A stretch of DNA of 64,000 nt from Ectocarpus siliculosus (lineage: Eukaryota > Sar > Phaeophyceae > Ectocarpales > Ectocarpaceae): contig FN649740.1 in the NCBI GenBank assembly GCA_000310025.1, forward strand, positions 5,563,326 to 5,627,325, read 5' to 3'. The notes under the pieces are model-generated. The model was not told the DNA's origin. It saw only the letters and a program-made list of their open reading frames with translations, and did not search any database. Numbering within the stretch: position 1 is the first letter of the stretch; every line of letters begins with the position of its first letter. Shown here in pieces: positions 11,901 to 23,700 of the stretch. Made by a program: the position numbers and the translations under genes.

Positions 11901-14900
11901 GAAGCACGATATGTATCCAAGTATCCTTTTCCTGCATCGTGCTCCACTAGTTGGATGTTCAATACCGCCAACGCATCGAACTCAGGCGGCGAATGACCTG
12001 GTGCTCAGTGATAAGGCGAAGGAGCGGGTGCTTGCACTCGAGAAGAACATGGCGGTCAAGTGAGCCTTCGTAAGGGTAGCGTCTTTGCCTTACCCACTAT
12101 CTACACGTACCTGATCAACCTCCAACATGGTTGGTCTATCTCAAGACACAGTCGTCACGACAATCCTCGGCTGGACCTCCTACTAAAGACCCAGCAGCTG
12201 AGTCGGCGAGCACCAATTGGTGTGATCCAAGGATAACACATCATGGCCCCTACGTTACTCACAGGAAGCACATCTGGCCGTGCCCACTGCCTCTGTGCCA
12301 CTGTAACACCTCATTTCGCCATACGTATCCTCATTGCCAGACCGTTGCACCCGGACGTTTTCGAGGAGCTAAAGCGGCAGCACGATCGCTTCTCGTACAC
12401 CGGGCCCTTGACTGGTCACGAGGGAGGCGTCTCGGCACTTGCGTTCAACCGAGAAACGTGAGAAAATGATAGCAGTATTCAACTCAGCCAAGGGTTTCGT
12501 TGTCTAAATGGCTTGAAGTTTGGAGATGTTCCGAACACGCCTCCGCCACGCCTGGTCGGGGTGTTATGAGGTAGGCGGAACAGAGTGACTATCATCGAAG
12601 ACGAAAGCGATCGCCGGTCTTCCACTGCGCTTCGCCATATCTAATACCTCAAGGATGTTTGGAATCAGGGATTCTATCTTTTTCGTTGCCGATATTACCT
12701 AACCCATCGACGCTTGTCAATCGATACCCTTTTCGGACTTTTATTTCTGAATTTCTGCTTTGAAGTCTGGGCTGCGGTGTGGTCCATGCCCCAAGTATGC
12801 CTAGGCGTGTTGTCGGCAAACGGAACCACCTTCCACGTGGATGAGAGCCTGCCCTTCCGTTGAGAATCAGGGCCTATCAGGCGAGGGCTTCAATTTAGAG
12901 CCACAGTAGTCGCTGACTTCAGACGTGATTGGCATTGATATACTTCCCGCACCTCCGTTTGTGTGGGCTATCGCTGCGCCAAATGCTACTCTCCCATACC
13001 CAGCGGCAAGGTCGTATCCGCTGGCACCAACGGGGAGGTCGTTCAGTGGCAGGCGTTCTTCTTCGACCCAACGGTCTGCTTCGACCCAACGGTCCCCCTC
13101 TCCTCGACACGGCGGGCTTCAGCGACCGGCAAGCCCTCTGGCAGCGACAGCCACTCCGAAACCTCTGCCTCCAAGACGACTACTTACGGGATAGCGCCGA
13201 ACGCCTCTCTTGTCGGTCTGATCAACGCGAGGCGAAACCGTCAGGAGGACAAGCTGCAGAAGAACCTTCGAAGTCGGGACCCTTCGGAGCCGACGCTCCG
13301 ACGGATAGGGCATGAAGCCCCTAGGGGGGATGGTCGGGTGGGTGGAGTGGATGCGTTCGAGATGGACTATCAGGTAAGCAGGCGGTCGATGCGTGTACAC
13401 CCTCCTGGCCAGCTGGGATGGCTATGGTCGTACAGAAGTCGTCTTTCATTGTCTGTGCATGTACTACTTTCTGAATTGTCGTTGGTCACGTCGTCCCCCT
13501 TGCTGCACCGTGTCACCTCGGTGTTGTGACAAGTTTGACGTGAACCATCATATGCTGCTACAGTTGGTCTCTGACGTGCAAACAGTCACGACGAGCGTGT
13601 AACCGAGCTACGTCTGAGTTGAGGCCCCTTGTCAAGTGTCAGCCGCCCTGCTTCCAACGTCGGAATATCGCTTTTCTGTTGTCCACCACCCACCAGTCTG
13701 ATGCACAAATCGAGTTGATCTCGTCCAACCCACTTGCGTATCACGAAAAGCTTACCCAAATCTCATGTGACTTATGGTTATGGCTCTCCCCCTGTCCGCG
13801 GCCCTGCAACACGGCCGCCAAAGACCACTCTGGGGCGAGAAGACGAAGGGGAGATCACCCTGACAGTGGCTCACCCCTCCGACGGAAGCGATAGCGCCTT
13901 CCGGCCCTCCCGTGTCGACATGTTCGGATCTTGTGGAAACGTAGACGGGTTTGAGTCCTCCAGCACGAGGAGGGGCCTAGAGAATTCTGCAAATGGGGAC
14001 TCGAGACGAGGGTCAAGGGACCAAGGGGGGCGCGGTGATGGGCCGGGCTTGGGGATCTCAGTTGAAGGAGGAGTGGAGTCTGGGCTAAGGGTGGAGTTTT
14101 TTTCGACCGAGTTCCGCCAGAGAGGGGGAGAGGGGGATGAAGCGGCCGTCGCAGGAGACGTTCACCTGACGGGGCGAGTGCACGGTGAGAGAGGTTTGAC
14201 GTTCTTTGTTTGTAGGTTTGATTGGTAAGTCCAGGAGGTGGATTCAAGCCGGAGAAGAGGGTACTCCGTCACGTTGTGTCACGTGCAACTCGCTGTTGCC
14301 CGGGCATCCGCCCATCTCATGATCGCTTTGTTAGTGGCATGCGCAGCACGCCCCCGCCTGTTGCACTCCTTCATGTCGTCCTCTGCTCGGCAATCGCTCC
14401 CTATTTTGCCCTAGAGATAAGCAGTGTTTTCGCTGCGTAAGGTCTCTCTTACCCTGATGATTGACTGCAGCAGGCACGGGTTCGACCCGAACGTCCCCTC
14501 CGCTTCCGAGAGGAAGCCACTGCAAGAGTCTGGTCTGGTCAAAAGATGGGATGCGGCTATTGACCGGCCTCAACACCAACGTACTGTTGCTGCTCGAGTA
14601 CCCTGCCGACGACAGGTGCGTTCCGCCCCACGCGGGGGTGACAGACCGCGCTCTGTATCGTCTTGTTTGGTAAAAGTCCAGCCAAATATATGATACGAAA
14701 GTTGTTGCAGGAACCAAACGCTGACCCGCGGGCGCGAACAACCGGCACTGCTTCGAAACTTGTCGAAGTTGAGACACGGGAGGGGGGGTGGCAAGGTCAC
14801 CGGTTTCGCAATATCACCGACGCGCACATTGACGTGCCCCAACCGCCGTCTTCTGTCCCCGTCGAACATCCATCCGTGTCCATGATCAACGCCTACACGA

Positions 14901-17900
14901 AGAGAAACTTCTTCGGACCGCCGGGTGGTAGCGGTTTCGCCAAGGGGGAGGAGCGCGCACGAAAACACCGGTCCCGTCTTCGACTCGGATGGGTTCAAGA
15001 ACTCGAACAACCCCGTCCATGGTGATGGATGGTCGAAGAAACCTTCTCTAACGCGTCTGGTTCAAGGCCATTCCGGGAGCGTAATGGCGCTGGCCGTGTT
15101 TGAAGGTGTTCCTGAGTATGTCACTGCGGGATATGACAGGTAGGTGCAGCGCAGGGAAGAATAGACAACAAGGCCGAGGGCCATCTCAGTCGAATGGTTG
15201 CGAGCTAGGGCAAGGTGAAGATGACGAGCAATTCGCAGAAAACTCTGCTCTCATCCGCGAAGCAGCGCTCATTGCCAATCCAAACGACGTCATGGCATCA
15301 AGACAGGAACGGTGCTCGAGAGCTACCTTGATACGTACTTCGTGCCGCGTCCACGAGACGTTCGACTACGGTAGCAACCAACAACCCAACACGTTCTATA
15401 CACCTGAGACACACATCGCTCCCACCCCACCGTTCCCTGCTCCGCTCAGGTCGGTAGCGATCTGGAACACCGCTTCAAATCTCCCGGTGGCCTGGTGCCA
15501 CAACCTCCCCAGCCCAATATCCTGCCTGGCGTGCAGCCCTGACCTTGAAGAAATCGCGGTCGGGACCGTCAACACCAACGAGATATTCTTCTTGAAGGTG
15601 CACCGAGCACGACAAAGCCCCGACCCGACGCAAGAGGAGGAGCGTGGGTGGGGTGATGCCCCCGGTAAGACACCATCACGACTTACAAACACTGCCAGGA
15701 GAACCGATTTTCTTCTCCCGTAGTTTTCGGGCCTCCGGTGCGGCCTAGAAACCACCATTGCGTTCTTCCACGTAGCATGAGGTTAGTTTGTTCTTCGAGG
15801 CACGTGTCCCTTCGACAGAAAATGCTGATATAGTTTCGATGACCGAAATGTTATCTGCTGTGCCCTGGCAGACAGTGTATCTCCAACTTTCCTTCCTTGC
15901 CCTGGCAGACAGTGTATCTCCAACTTTCCTTCCTTGTGGCTTGACTTGATGTATAGGCAACAACGCGGCAACCGGGATGGAGTTGCGGCACTCCAAACAG
16001 CTGCTGCCTGACTCGGCGTGGGCCAAGCGCAGGCCACCAGGCCCCAACGCCCGTTGGAACACTACGAAGCCTTCTTGGGACCGCTGTAAGATCGTGACGC
16101 TGGACGGGAAGGACACACCGCATGCAGGGGGCAGCAGCGGCGGCGCACCTAGCAACGGGGGCACGAGCGGGGGTGGCGCGAGCCTTCCGCATTTGCCGCA
16201 CCCGACTCCAAGGGTATCGCCAGCTCGCTCGAGGGTGAGGTGAGAAAGCGCAGCCGGCGGGGTTTCGGTTTCTCGTGGTACGATTCACCGAGGCCGAGTT
16301 TTCATTTAACTTTAGATTTGAGGTGGTTGCGACTTAACCCGAAAGCCGAGGAGAAGAATATCTAGGTTTCGCGGGTGTTGATGTTGCAGAAACGGGTGTT
16401 GCGTGTGTCATGCATATCGAAACAGAAGAGAAAACCACGAACAGTCTGCGAAATCAGAACGTAGTCCAGAGCGAGGATTAGACCAGGTGATTTAACGAAA
16501 ACACCGCCAAAATCGCTTATTCACTATGTAGGAAAAAATTGGCAAGTTATACAGAAACCAAAAGGGGACGACAGGGAAACACTGGGTGGATAATGGATAG
16601 CACTTGCTGACACTGACACTTGACGCTTGATATACAGTGGACTTCACCAGGTGCCACTAGTATGGTGCAGAGAACAAATGAGAGAAACTGACACTGACAC
16701 TTGATATACAGTGGACTTCGCCAGGTGCTAAATTACTAGTATGGTGGACTGCAAGAGACGTACATCCCCGAGATGCAAACGGGAGAAGCGGTTGGTTGCT
16801 GGTCTGCTACAGTGCTGCATGCGTGCCGAAACCTCCACGGCTAGAGTCGTACTAGACGTTGTGCTGGACTCTCACCTGCGGTTGGAGATGAACTTTACAC
16901 TACACTACATAGTTTTGGAAAAAAACACAAATTCAAAGAAGGCGGCTCTGTTGTTGTTGCGCTCCAATCGAGAACAGTGTTGTTATCAAGAAACGCCATG
17001 CCAACAACAACCTATCCTGCCGCTGGTAGGTCGGCATCAGTGTGCGACACAGGACGAGGGAGAGCCCCGTCAGTCCCGCTGCACCCCGAAACGCCTATGT
17101 CCCCAAACAAAAGTCCTTCTCGGCCTACTACCTTTGGGGTGGTGCCTGGCGGAAGAGGGGCGGGGTTCAGGATAGGTGCGTAATTGAACCTGTCAAGCCG
17201 AGAGCTCTCGTGCATCTGGCGTTCAGCGTAGCACTCGCAGAAGATATTCGCCGCTTGGACTTGTTTTCCGACCGTTCCTTTGGGAGTGTTGCTGCGATGT
17301 TGAGGTAAGTCCCAATGATGTTTTCCAGGATTAGAACAGAGTATTCATCAGCTTGAGTGGTGGCAGCCTGCGCGAGATATTCCTTCACCCTCTCCTTGTT
17401 TAAGGGGAAGGTTCGTGTACAGAACACTGAAACCTCTTTTATCGCGGGGTCGCCACAAACGGCTCCAATTTGTGTCGGAGACACACGGTCCATCAAACCG
17501 CTGCCATCTTAGTATCTTGTGCGCTCGTTGTTGTCGAACGAATCGTCGTAGACGATCAGAGCAGACGGGGCCGTCGAAGATACTGCGACGGCGGCGGGGA
17601 ACCGCCACGGGGCATGGGGGCGTCGTGCATGCGTTATTCGCCGTCGGGATCTCATCTGGCGATTGGCTGCAAGAACGGAAGTCTCGTGATCATGGCCGTT
17701 GAGCACGACGACGGAAGGTACGACGACGCGGGGGAGCAACGAGGAACATCAAGAGGTATCAGCCTAGGCCGGGGTGTTGAGCAGCCGCCAGGGGTGCCGG
17801 CGGGGATGGGGATGAGAGACCCCGCATACGAAGAGTTTTCGGCCGACACCGGCAGCGAGCCGTCGCCTTCATACCGACCAAAACGAGGGCGAAGAACGGT

Positions 17901-19308
17901 CTACCGGCGAATAGCCCACCTCAAGGGCCACAGCTCTAGAGTGCTCCACTTAGATTGGACCGAGGATGGGCGCTTCGTGCACACCTGCGGACAGGACTAC
18001 CATCTCTTGCACTGGGACATTCTCCCCCCGTCCTCCCATCGCCAAGGAGACGATGCGGTTAGAGATGGGGGGGCAGGCCGGGACGCGTGCAACGGTGGAG
18101 GTGACGAGGAAGACGATGAGGCATTCGCGGGAGAGTCCCGTCCCCGAATTTTCAAGCGGGCGTTCTTGGTGAGGAACGAACCGTGGGCGACTTGGTCCAG
18201 CACGATCGGATGGCCGGTGCAGGTGAGCGAACACGTACACGCCAACGCCAACGATTGTTTTCTGCCTTTCGATGTCGTACGGTATGCATGTCTGTTCAAT
18301 GCGGCAATTTAGCAATCACCGAGCGCATGCAGGACTCGACGTTGTAAGAAGGGAAGACTCCGCGAGGCCAGCCATACCCGGGAAGACTCTCTCAGGGAAA
18401 CTTGGCTTGGAAGGCCAACTTGGCTTGGCCCACCTTACCTTGGCTTGGCCCACTTTACCCGGGACAACATTCGCGAAGATCAACAGCGGTCCGCGGGTGC
18501 CCCGAGTGTGTCGCACATTCTGCTTCAAACCATGATTATCCTCAAGATGAGAAAAAAATGGGGGGCGAACGACTGTTATCATCGTGGCCAACTGAAACCG
18601 CACAAGATCGAAGAACCTGTTACCACCGACGACCCCAATTTTTCTCCATATGATCACATGCTCACGTTGTTGGTACATCGTGCTCCTATAGTCTATAGAT
18701 GGGAAATCTTATGTATGTGCAAAATCGTGGTGGCAGGGAGTGTTCCCTGCATACTCAGACAACACGGAGGTGAACGCCGTGGACCTGTGCAAAGACCGTG
18801 AACTCCTAGCCGCAGCCGACGACGCGAAGACTGTGAGATTGCTGAGATATCCAGTGCTGAGGGGGGGCGCGCGGAATCGTAGCTACACGGCGCACAGCTC
18901 GCACGTGATGGGTGCGAGGTTCACCGTCGGGGTGGAGCCAACCAGGCTCATCACGCTTGGCGGGTGAGACTCTTTGATGGATCGGTGCAATAGCTTGACG
19001 CCATGCATGTGTGTAGGAAGCACATGAACTACACATTGCGCAAGAAGTCCTGTCCGATGCAAAACAATAATTTCCGCCACCGAAAACGCCAATTATTTCC
19101 GGTTAAGAACACTTGTGTGTTGCAAAACGTAACCATCCCTTGCCTCCCTCGATGATATCAGCTCTTCCCCAAGCACTAATGCCTCCTTCGGTAGGTTCGA
19201 AGTTTGTTGCTGACATTTCTCTGTCATCGTACCGGTCGTTGGAACAATCGCAGGATGGACTCAACCGTAATCCAATGGGTCGTAGAAGACGCTCCTTCCT
19301 CGAGATAA
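2959..19308 (+). CDS. Giant EMAP-like (EML family) WD40 protein
   Basis: EML proteins bind microtubules; they carry a HELP motif followed by tandem WD40 propellers. My model has 22 exons: 2959-3990, 4361-5418, 5821-5985, 6644-7148, 7792-7908, 8212-8373, 8626-8643, 9616-9717, 10640-10819, 11357-11506, 11986-12059, 12341-12457, 13004-13373, 13824-14184, 14474-14615, 14945-15139, 15450-15664, 15957-16239, 16991-17175, 17552-18222, 18737-18963, 19254-19308. All junctions are in phase and the sum is 6,384 nt (about 2,127 residues), much longer than most animal EMLs. The family call rests on GHTDDVTAVAVHPGG, VRHSKFWLL, GHSSRVLHLDW, TAHSSHVMGARF and a terminal STVIQW strand, all in EML order. Weakest points are the starts of exons 10, 14 and 16 and the end of exon 9 (10798 is also possible). 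The first Met could lie upstream at 2677. Confidence 0.85.
6644..12457 (+). CDS. EML-like gene, exons 4-12: HELP-like region and first WD40 propeller
   Basis: Exon 4 carries a HELP-like segment (RLRLERARGYHGGG) and ends with the first WD strands, GHTDDVTAVAVHPGG then VFVASGQ. Exons 5 and 6 continue as VGRTPSVLVW and ICCLDFSPDGWLLCSVGAD...TNIWDW. Exon 7 is an 18-nt microexon (TFVLGW) and exon 8 starts VRHSKFWLL, restoring the expected EML strand order. Exon 9 gives DFTCLTF and LGTAIGDLYIF. Exon 10 contains RLWDLGAEL. Exons 11 and 12 lead into TGHEGGVSALAFNRE. The introns after exons 5 and 6 have GC donors. Exon 10 is the least certain because its first 30 residues are not WD-like. Confidence 0.75.
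8626..8643 (+). CDS. 18-nt microexon of the EML-like gene
   Basis: The segment encodes TFVLGW between acceptor CTCCACAG and donor TGG|GTACAG. It is phase 0 on both sides and supplies the short strand expected between ...HAFRFNPYQ (exon 6) and VRHSKFWLL (exon 8). Without it the WD blade lacks the residues before the V-R-H-x-K-F-W strand. It is inferred from phase and family alignment only. Confidence 0.55.
13004..19308 (+). CDS. EML-like gene, exons 13-22: second WD40 propeller and C-terminus
   Basis: Exon 13 completes the strand begun in exon 12 (GKVVSAGTNGEVVQW) and then becomes low complexity. Exon 15 has SLVWSKDGMRLLTGLNTNV. Exons 16 and 17 join across a phase-2 junction to give VTAGYDR+SVAIWNTASN, followed by ISCLACSPDLEEIAVGT. 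Exons 18 and 19 are Gly/Pro/Ser-rich linkers. Exon 20 has MRYSPSGSHLAIGCKNGSL, then GHSSRVLHLDWTEDGRF and WATWSSTIGWPVQ, a close match to the last EML blades. Exons 21 and 22 end the fold with LLAAADDAKTVRLLRYP, TAHSSHVMGARF and GGMDSTVIQW. TAA is at 19306-19308. The exon 16 start is debatable because a different frame is open just upstream. Confidence 0.8.
13062..13094 (+). repeat. In-frame 18-nt tandem duplication inside exon 13
   Basis: The unit TTCGACCCAACGGTC plus a 3-nt spacer occurs twice in a row and yields FDPTV-C-FDPTV in the protein. The 15 core bases are identical, so the duplication looks recent. Confidence 0.8.
15863..15936 (+). repeat. Perfect 37-bp tandem duplication at the 3' end of an EML intron
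   Basis: The 37-nt unit starts CCCTGGCAGACAG and ends TTTCCTTCCTTG. Two abutting copies (15863-15899, 15900-15936) appear identical. The second ends 20 nt before the acceptor of exon 18, so the pyrimidine-rich tract that normally feeds that acceptor is doubled. Confidence 0.8.
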
Positions 19309-20759
19309 CAGGGCGCGAGGGAGAGGATAGAAATATAAATGGACCATCGAAGAGACAGGCGCGATTTGTACGGTAGAGTAGAAGGGGCGAAAATAGCCTA
19401 CATGGAGCATCACTCCACGACGTACCAGGTACAATGCACAAATAGTTAGACTAGGCCATTGTGCTGTTTCTTGCCGACGGTGTGCTCTTCTCCAACGGAA
19501 AAATTACATCCCAATATCCCAATATCCCAATGAGCGAGGGCCACTGAATGCAAGAGTTCCCTGAGTTCACGGTGACCGCACACTTTGAATGTATGGGTGT
19601 GGATGGAGGTTGACGGTATTGGGTACCATGTGACGGGTGCGCAAGTCCCGCGGGAATGGTCGTCCATGCATGTATGTTCCTGTGTTCGCCCACAAAGACA
19701 CCACTCCCTTCTTGGTTTTCGATCACAGTACGTCACGACTTCTTATTACGCCTTTGCTGCTTTAGTCTCGACAACCGATACCATACACCTGGAGTTACGA
19801 TGCCTCTCTTGGTTGCTCGAACAACGTACGGTGATAGAATTAATGCACCACCAGCGTTTTGGACATGTATCACCCAACTTTACGCTCTTGGTGCTAGGAT
19901 TTACAGAATATACTACAATGCTCTCGACAGGGTTCCTTTAGGATATGGAAAGATTAGAGGGGACGAAGTTGGGCGTCCATGGTAGATAGTGACAGCGCGT
20001 CTGGGAAAGTCGGGACAGTGGGTGACCATCGGAATATCAGTACAGTTTATGTTGTGACGTATGCATACATACGCTTCGAGCAAGCGACCCACGGGCCGCC
20101 CATTGTCCGCCACCGCCAAACTACGGGCGACCAGGATGTTCCGCGAGTGCAAAAGACAAAGGGACCTCACGAACCCCCCACACACAATGGGTCCGGTGGG
20201 CCGACCAAGAGGGGCGAGGGGTCGCGATCAGTCCCTTTCTGCGGCCGCTATGGACGGCCTATGTCGGCCCCCGTGGGGTGGCCCTAGCCCTATGGCGATT
20301 CGTGGGCAGCCCACAGCAACGTCATGGAACATCCCATGACACGTACCACGGTAGCCTCAATAAGAGGGTGCCTGCCTCGTCAGCCCGTACCCCCGGCTCA
20401 CTCTACGGAGGATGGTATAGGCAGCCGATAGAGACCAAAACATGTCCACTAAACCTCCGTCGTCACATAGAAAGGTGATTATCCTTCTTGGCCCACAAAC
20501 GACAGTACGGTTACCGCGTCCTTGTAGGCTTAGAGTTTCTTCTATAAGGCCTACTTGTACGGGGGAAGGAGCCGAGGTGTTTCTCGGCCCCCCTTCGTCC
20601 TTCTTGAGAGTAGGCCCGCACGTGGCTATCACTGCCATTGTTGTCTCGTCGACATGAATAGCAAAACTCTACACAAGGACAACATGAATGCTGCCTTGGT
20701 CAAGCGAGAATGACGAAGCCAAGCTTGCCGGCGTGGTCACTCAATTCTGCCTGGCCGCC
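19309..20759. other. Intergenic stretch between convergent genes
   Basis: The EML-like gene ends at 19308 and the minus-strand two-repeat gene ends at 20760, so this holds both 3' untranslated regions. I see only simple features, such as a triplicated CCCAATAT at about 19512-19530. Frames such as 20061-20339 lack coding-like composition. Confidence 0.5.
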
Positions 20760-23700
20760 CTAGTCCGATTTTACGGCCGCCGCGACGATTTCGTTGACCA
20801 TCTTTTCGGCCACGATCTTGAGAACCTTTCCCTCCATGCTCTCCGGGATGTACGAACAATCCACGCGCTCGTTGAGTTGCCTCGACAGCGGAACGGCCAG
20901 CTCGCCACGTAGCAGCTCGGCCATGCGTTCCTTCCTGGTCGGTTTACACAGCAATCAATCGTGCACGAGCCCATGTGCGTGTAGATGATCGGCGAATGTG
21001 CGATGTAGCTACTGTAGTTGCCCCCTTCGAAACAATTGGGATTAGGCCATTGTTCCACGGCGTTGGAGTACACCCACTGGGGTGGTGGGAAACGTCTTCC
21101 CTGGTATCGTATCGACCAGCGGCGGTTAAATAACGTTTTCAACCTGACCGGGAACAACTCACCCAGAGAGCGTGTGCACGCACCAGCATGCTTGCTGGTA
21201 GACTTTTGTGGTCATGAAATCTCATAAGCATGTCTGTCTACTTGTTCGTTTGGAACTCAAGCAGACGCGAACGAGGAGCGGGTACATGTATTGAGCTAGC
21301 TCACCTTTCGGCGGCCGCTAGGGTTTCGTCCAGCACGACCTTGACCAGATCCACATACGCGGGTGGCATGAGCGCCGAAAGGGATGGTTCCATCGCGGGC
21401 ACCGCCTACATACATGTAGTGACGGTAAACAATATGTTGGTCGCACGACAAGTTGGACGCAGTGGATGGCGAGTTTGGCTGCCTGAAGATACGTGTGGCA
21501 AGCAGGTCGCTTGCCACTAACATGAAGGGGGGGAGTTGCACATGTCTCATGTTCTGTTTGAACCTCGAGCTCCTTACACCACGTCGGTGGCATTGGGGTC
21601 AGACACCAGAGGGGTCGCAAATTTCTGCGCTCGTCCTGTTAGTTCGGAACAGTTTTAGTGCCACTTACAGCAGTAGCCGCCCGCTGGGCAGAAACGTCAA
21701 ATTCAGGTCAGGCCTCAATTTCGTGTTTCGTTGCCCCCGTCAAGGATAACCTACGTAACTTGAAGTCGCATTTGCCGGGAGACTGCGCCTGAGCCCGCCT
21801 TGCAAATGACTTTTTCGTTTGGTGCTCCGGTCATGTTTTCGATTCTATGCACCTTAAGGTCTTGGAAAAAACATGTGGCTTTGTCCATGCGGTGTTCTAC
21901 ACGTCCTACTGCTAGTTCTTTGGGTACCTGGTCGACAAACTTCTCGATAGCTCTCCTTTCCCTTCCCTCCGAGACCAAAGGGATGTCGATATCCACATTG
22001 ACGGCGTCAATCACATCCTGGAACAAACGTCATTTTGGACAGGCTGAGGGCTGGTAGCACAAAAGACTGATGTGATCCTGTTCTGTTGCAGGTACATCGG
22101 GATCTCCATTCGATAGGTTTGGTGTGGCGTACCATACTGTACACGACTCTCAAGTGGGGGGATATGAGGGGCAGTGAGGGATTGATCACAGGAAGATCGA
22201 ATACCAGACCCACAGACAAGGATTGATGTTACTGGAATGTTGGTTGTTTGCCGTTGCCTCTCCATGAGCGGTCGTTGCACCTCTTAACCTGTAACCCCTA
22301 TTCCCGATTGCTCAGCAATACGGAAACCTTCGGTGGTCGCGTCCCTTACCCGCACAACTAGGAAAAAAGACAACACCAAGGGCAAGAGAACACTCCATCG
22401 CCCGCAAAGATATAACGTTCGTATACTCCCAAGCATCACGTTGCTTCATCTCCTGAACTGGCTAACCTGGTGACCCCGCCGCCCTGCTTCGGCTCCGTGC
22501 GGTGCTCTTGCACACACAGTTTGTTTTGGTTTCTGCTACACGCGAGTTGTACCACATGTAATCCAGCTGGCTCCAAGGACACGCGCCAATACCTGACCCC
22601 CTGTCTGTCGGCTCAAGGAAGGCCTACGTTCAACCCACAACCCACATGCTTTTGCTTGTCGTTCAGCATGGCGTTCTTGATCACGTCCAGCGCCTGCGAT
22701 GCGTGTAAGCGGACTCCGGTAAATCTGCGTGAAACAAGAGAGTAATTCCAGGAACCGATGATTGGACTGTAACATGACGGAGGACGGGAAGACATATTTT
22801 CGGAACCAATCGGAGTACTGTAGAGCTTTGCCATAACGTGGGATATTTCGTAGGTGTTGCCGTGGACAGCCGGCTCCAACTTTTTCAGTCTTCGTTTTGT
22901 CCCAGCAGGAACGAGCTATCGACAGTATCCGCCCTCCCTCGATGATGAATGATTTTTCCGATAAAGGGAGACATTTTTTGCAATGTGTGGGATCAAACGT
23001 AGTCAATGCTGCAATTATCTTTTTCATCGGATACCTGACTATTTGATGGGGTAGATTATTCGATTGGGAAGTAGATAGAGCAAATTTCTGTCCTTCTCTC
23101 TTTCTCATTAGTATACCCGAGAGAGCTCTCCGCACAAGGAAAAAAAAAACTGCAGGCGAGTCCTAAGAAGCGTCATCGAAGCAACTCCGATGACGACCAT
23201 TTTCAGGAGGTTGACAAGCGAACAAGGCTCTTCATGCAATGCCTCCAAAGCCAAGAAAATTCGCCTGTGATTTGAGGGAAACAAAGCTAGGGATACACCC
23301 GTTCCGTCCACCGTTAAATCCCCCCCTCTCCGGCAGCAAACGCAAGAATAATTGATGACCAGAAGCTCCGGGTTCATCCTTTCCTTGTGAAACGTGGCCT
23401 GAGCCGGCGAAACCCCCGCATATCGCTCCGTCCCGGCCTTATAGAGGGGTTCGAGGAAAAGGGTCTCACGGCTACGGCGTGCGCTGAGGTGAGTACACGC
23501 CCCTCAAGAAGAAGCAAAACTGGCTGAAGGACGACCTCAAGACGTTCGAGGCAGAGCATGGATCTACGGACCCCGAGCCATGTGTCTTCGGAGTCCCGCA
23601 GACAACTTGGACGGAGCAGCGAAGGTGGAGCGGGGTGTACCGTGGCATACGGGGTACTGCAGGAGCAAAGAGGTTCATCACCGCCAGGCACAAGGATGAA

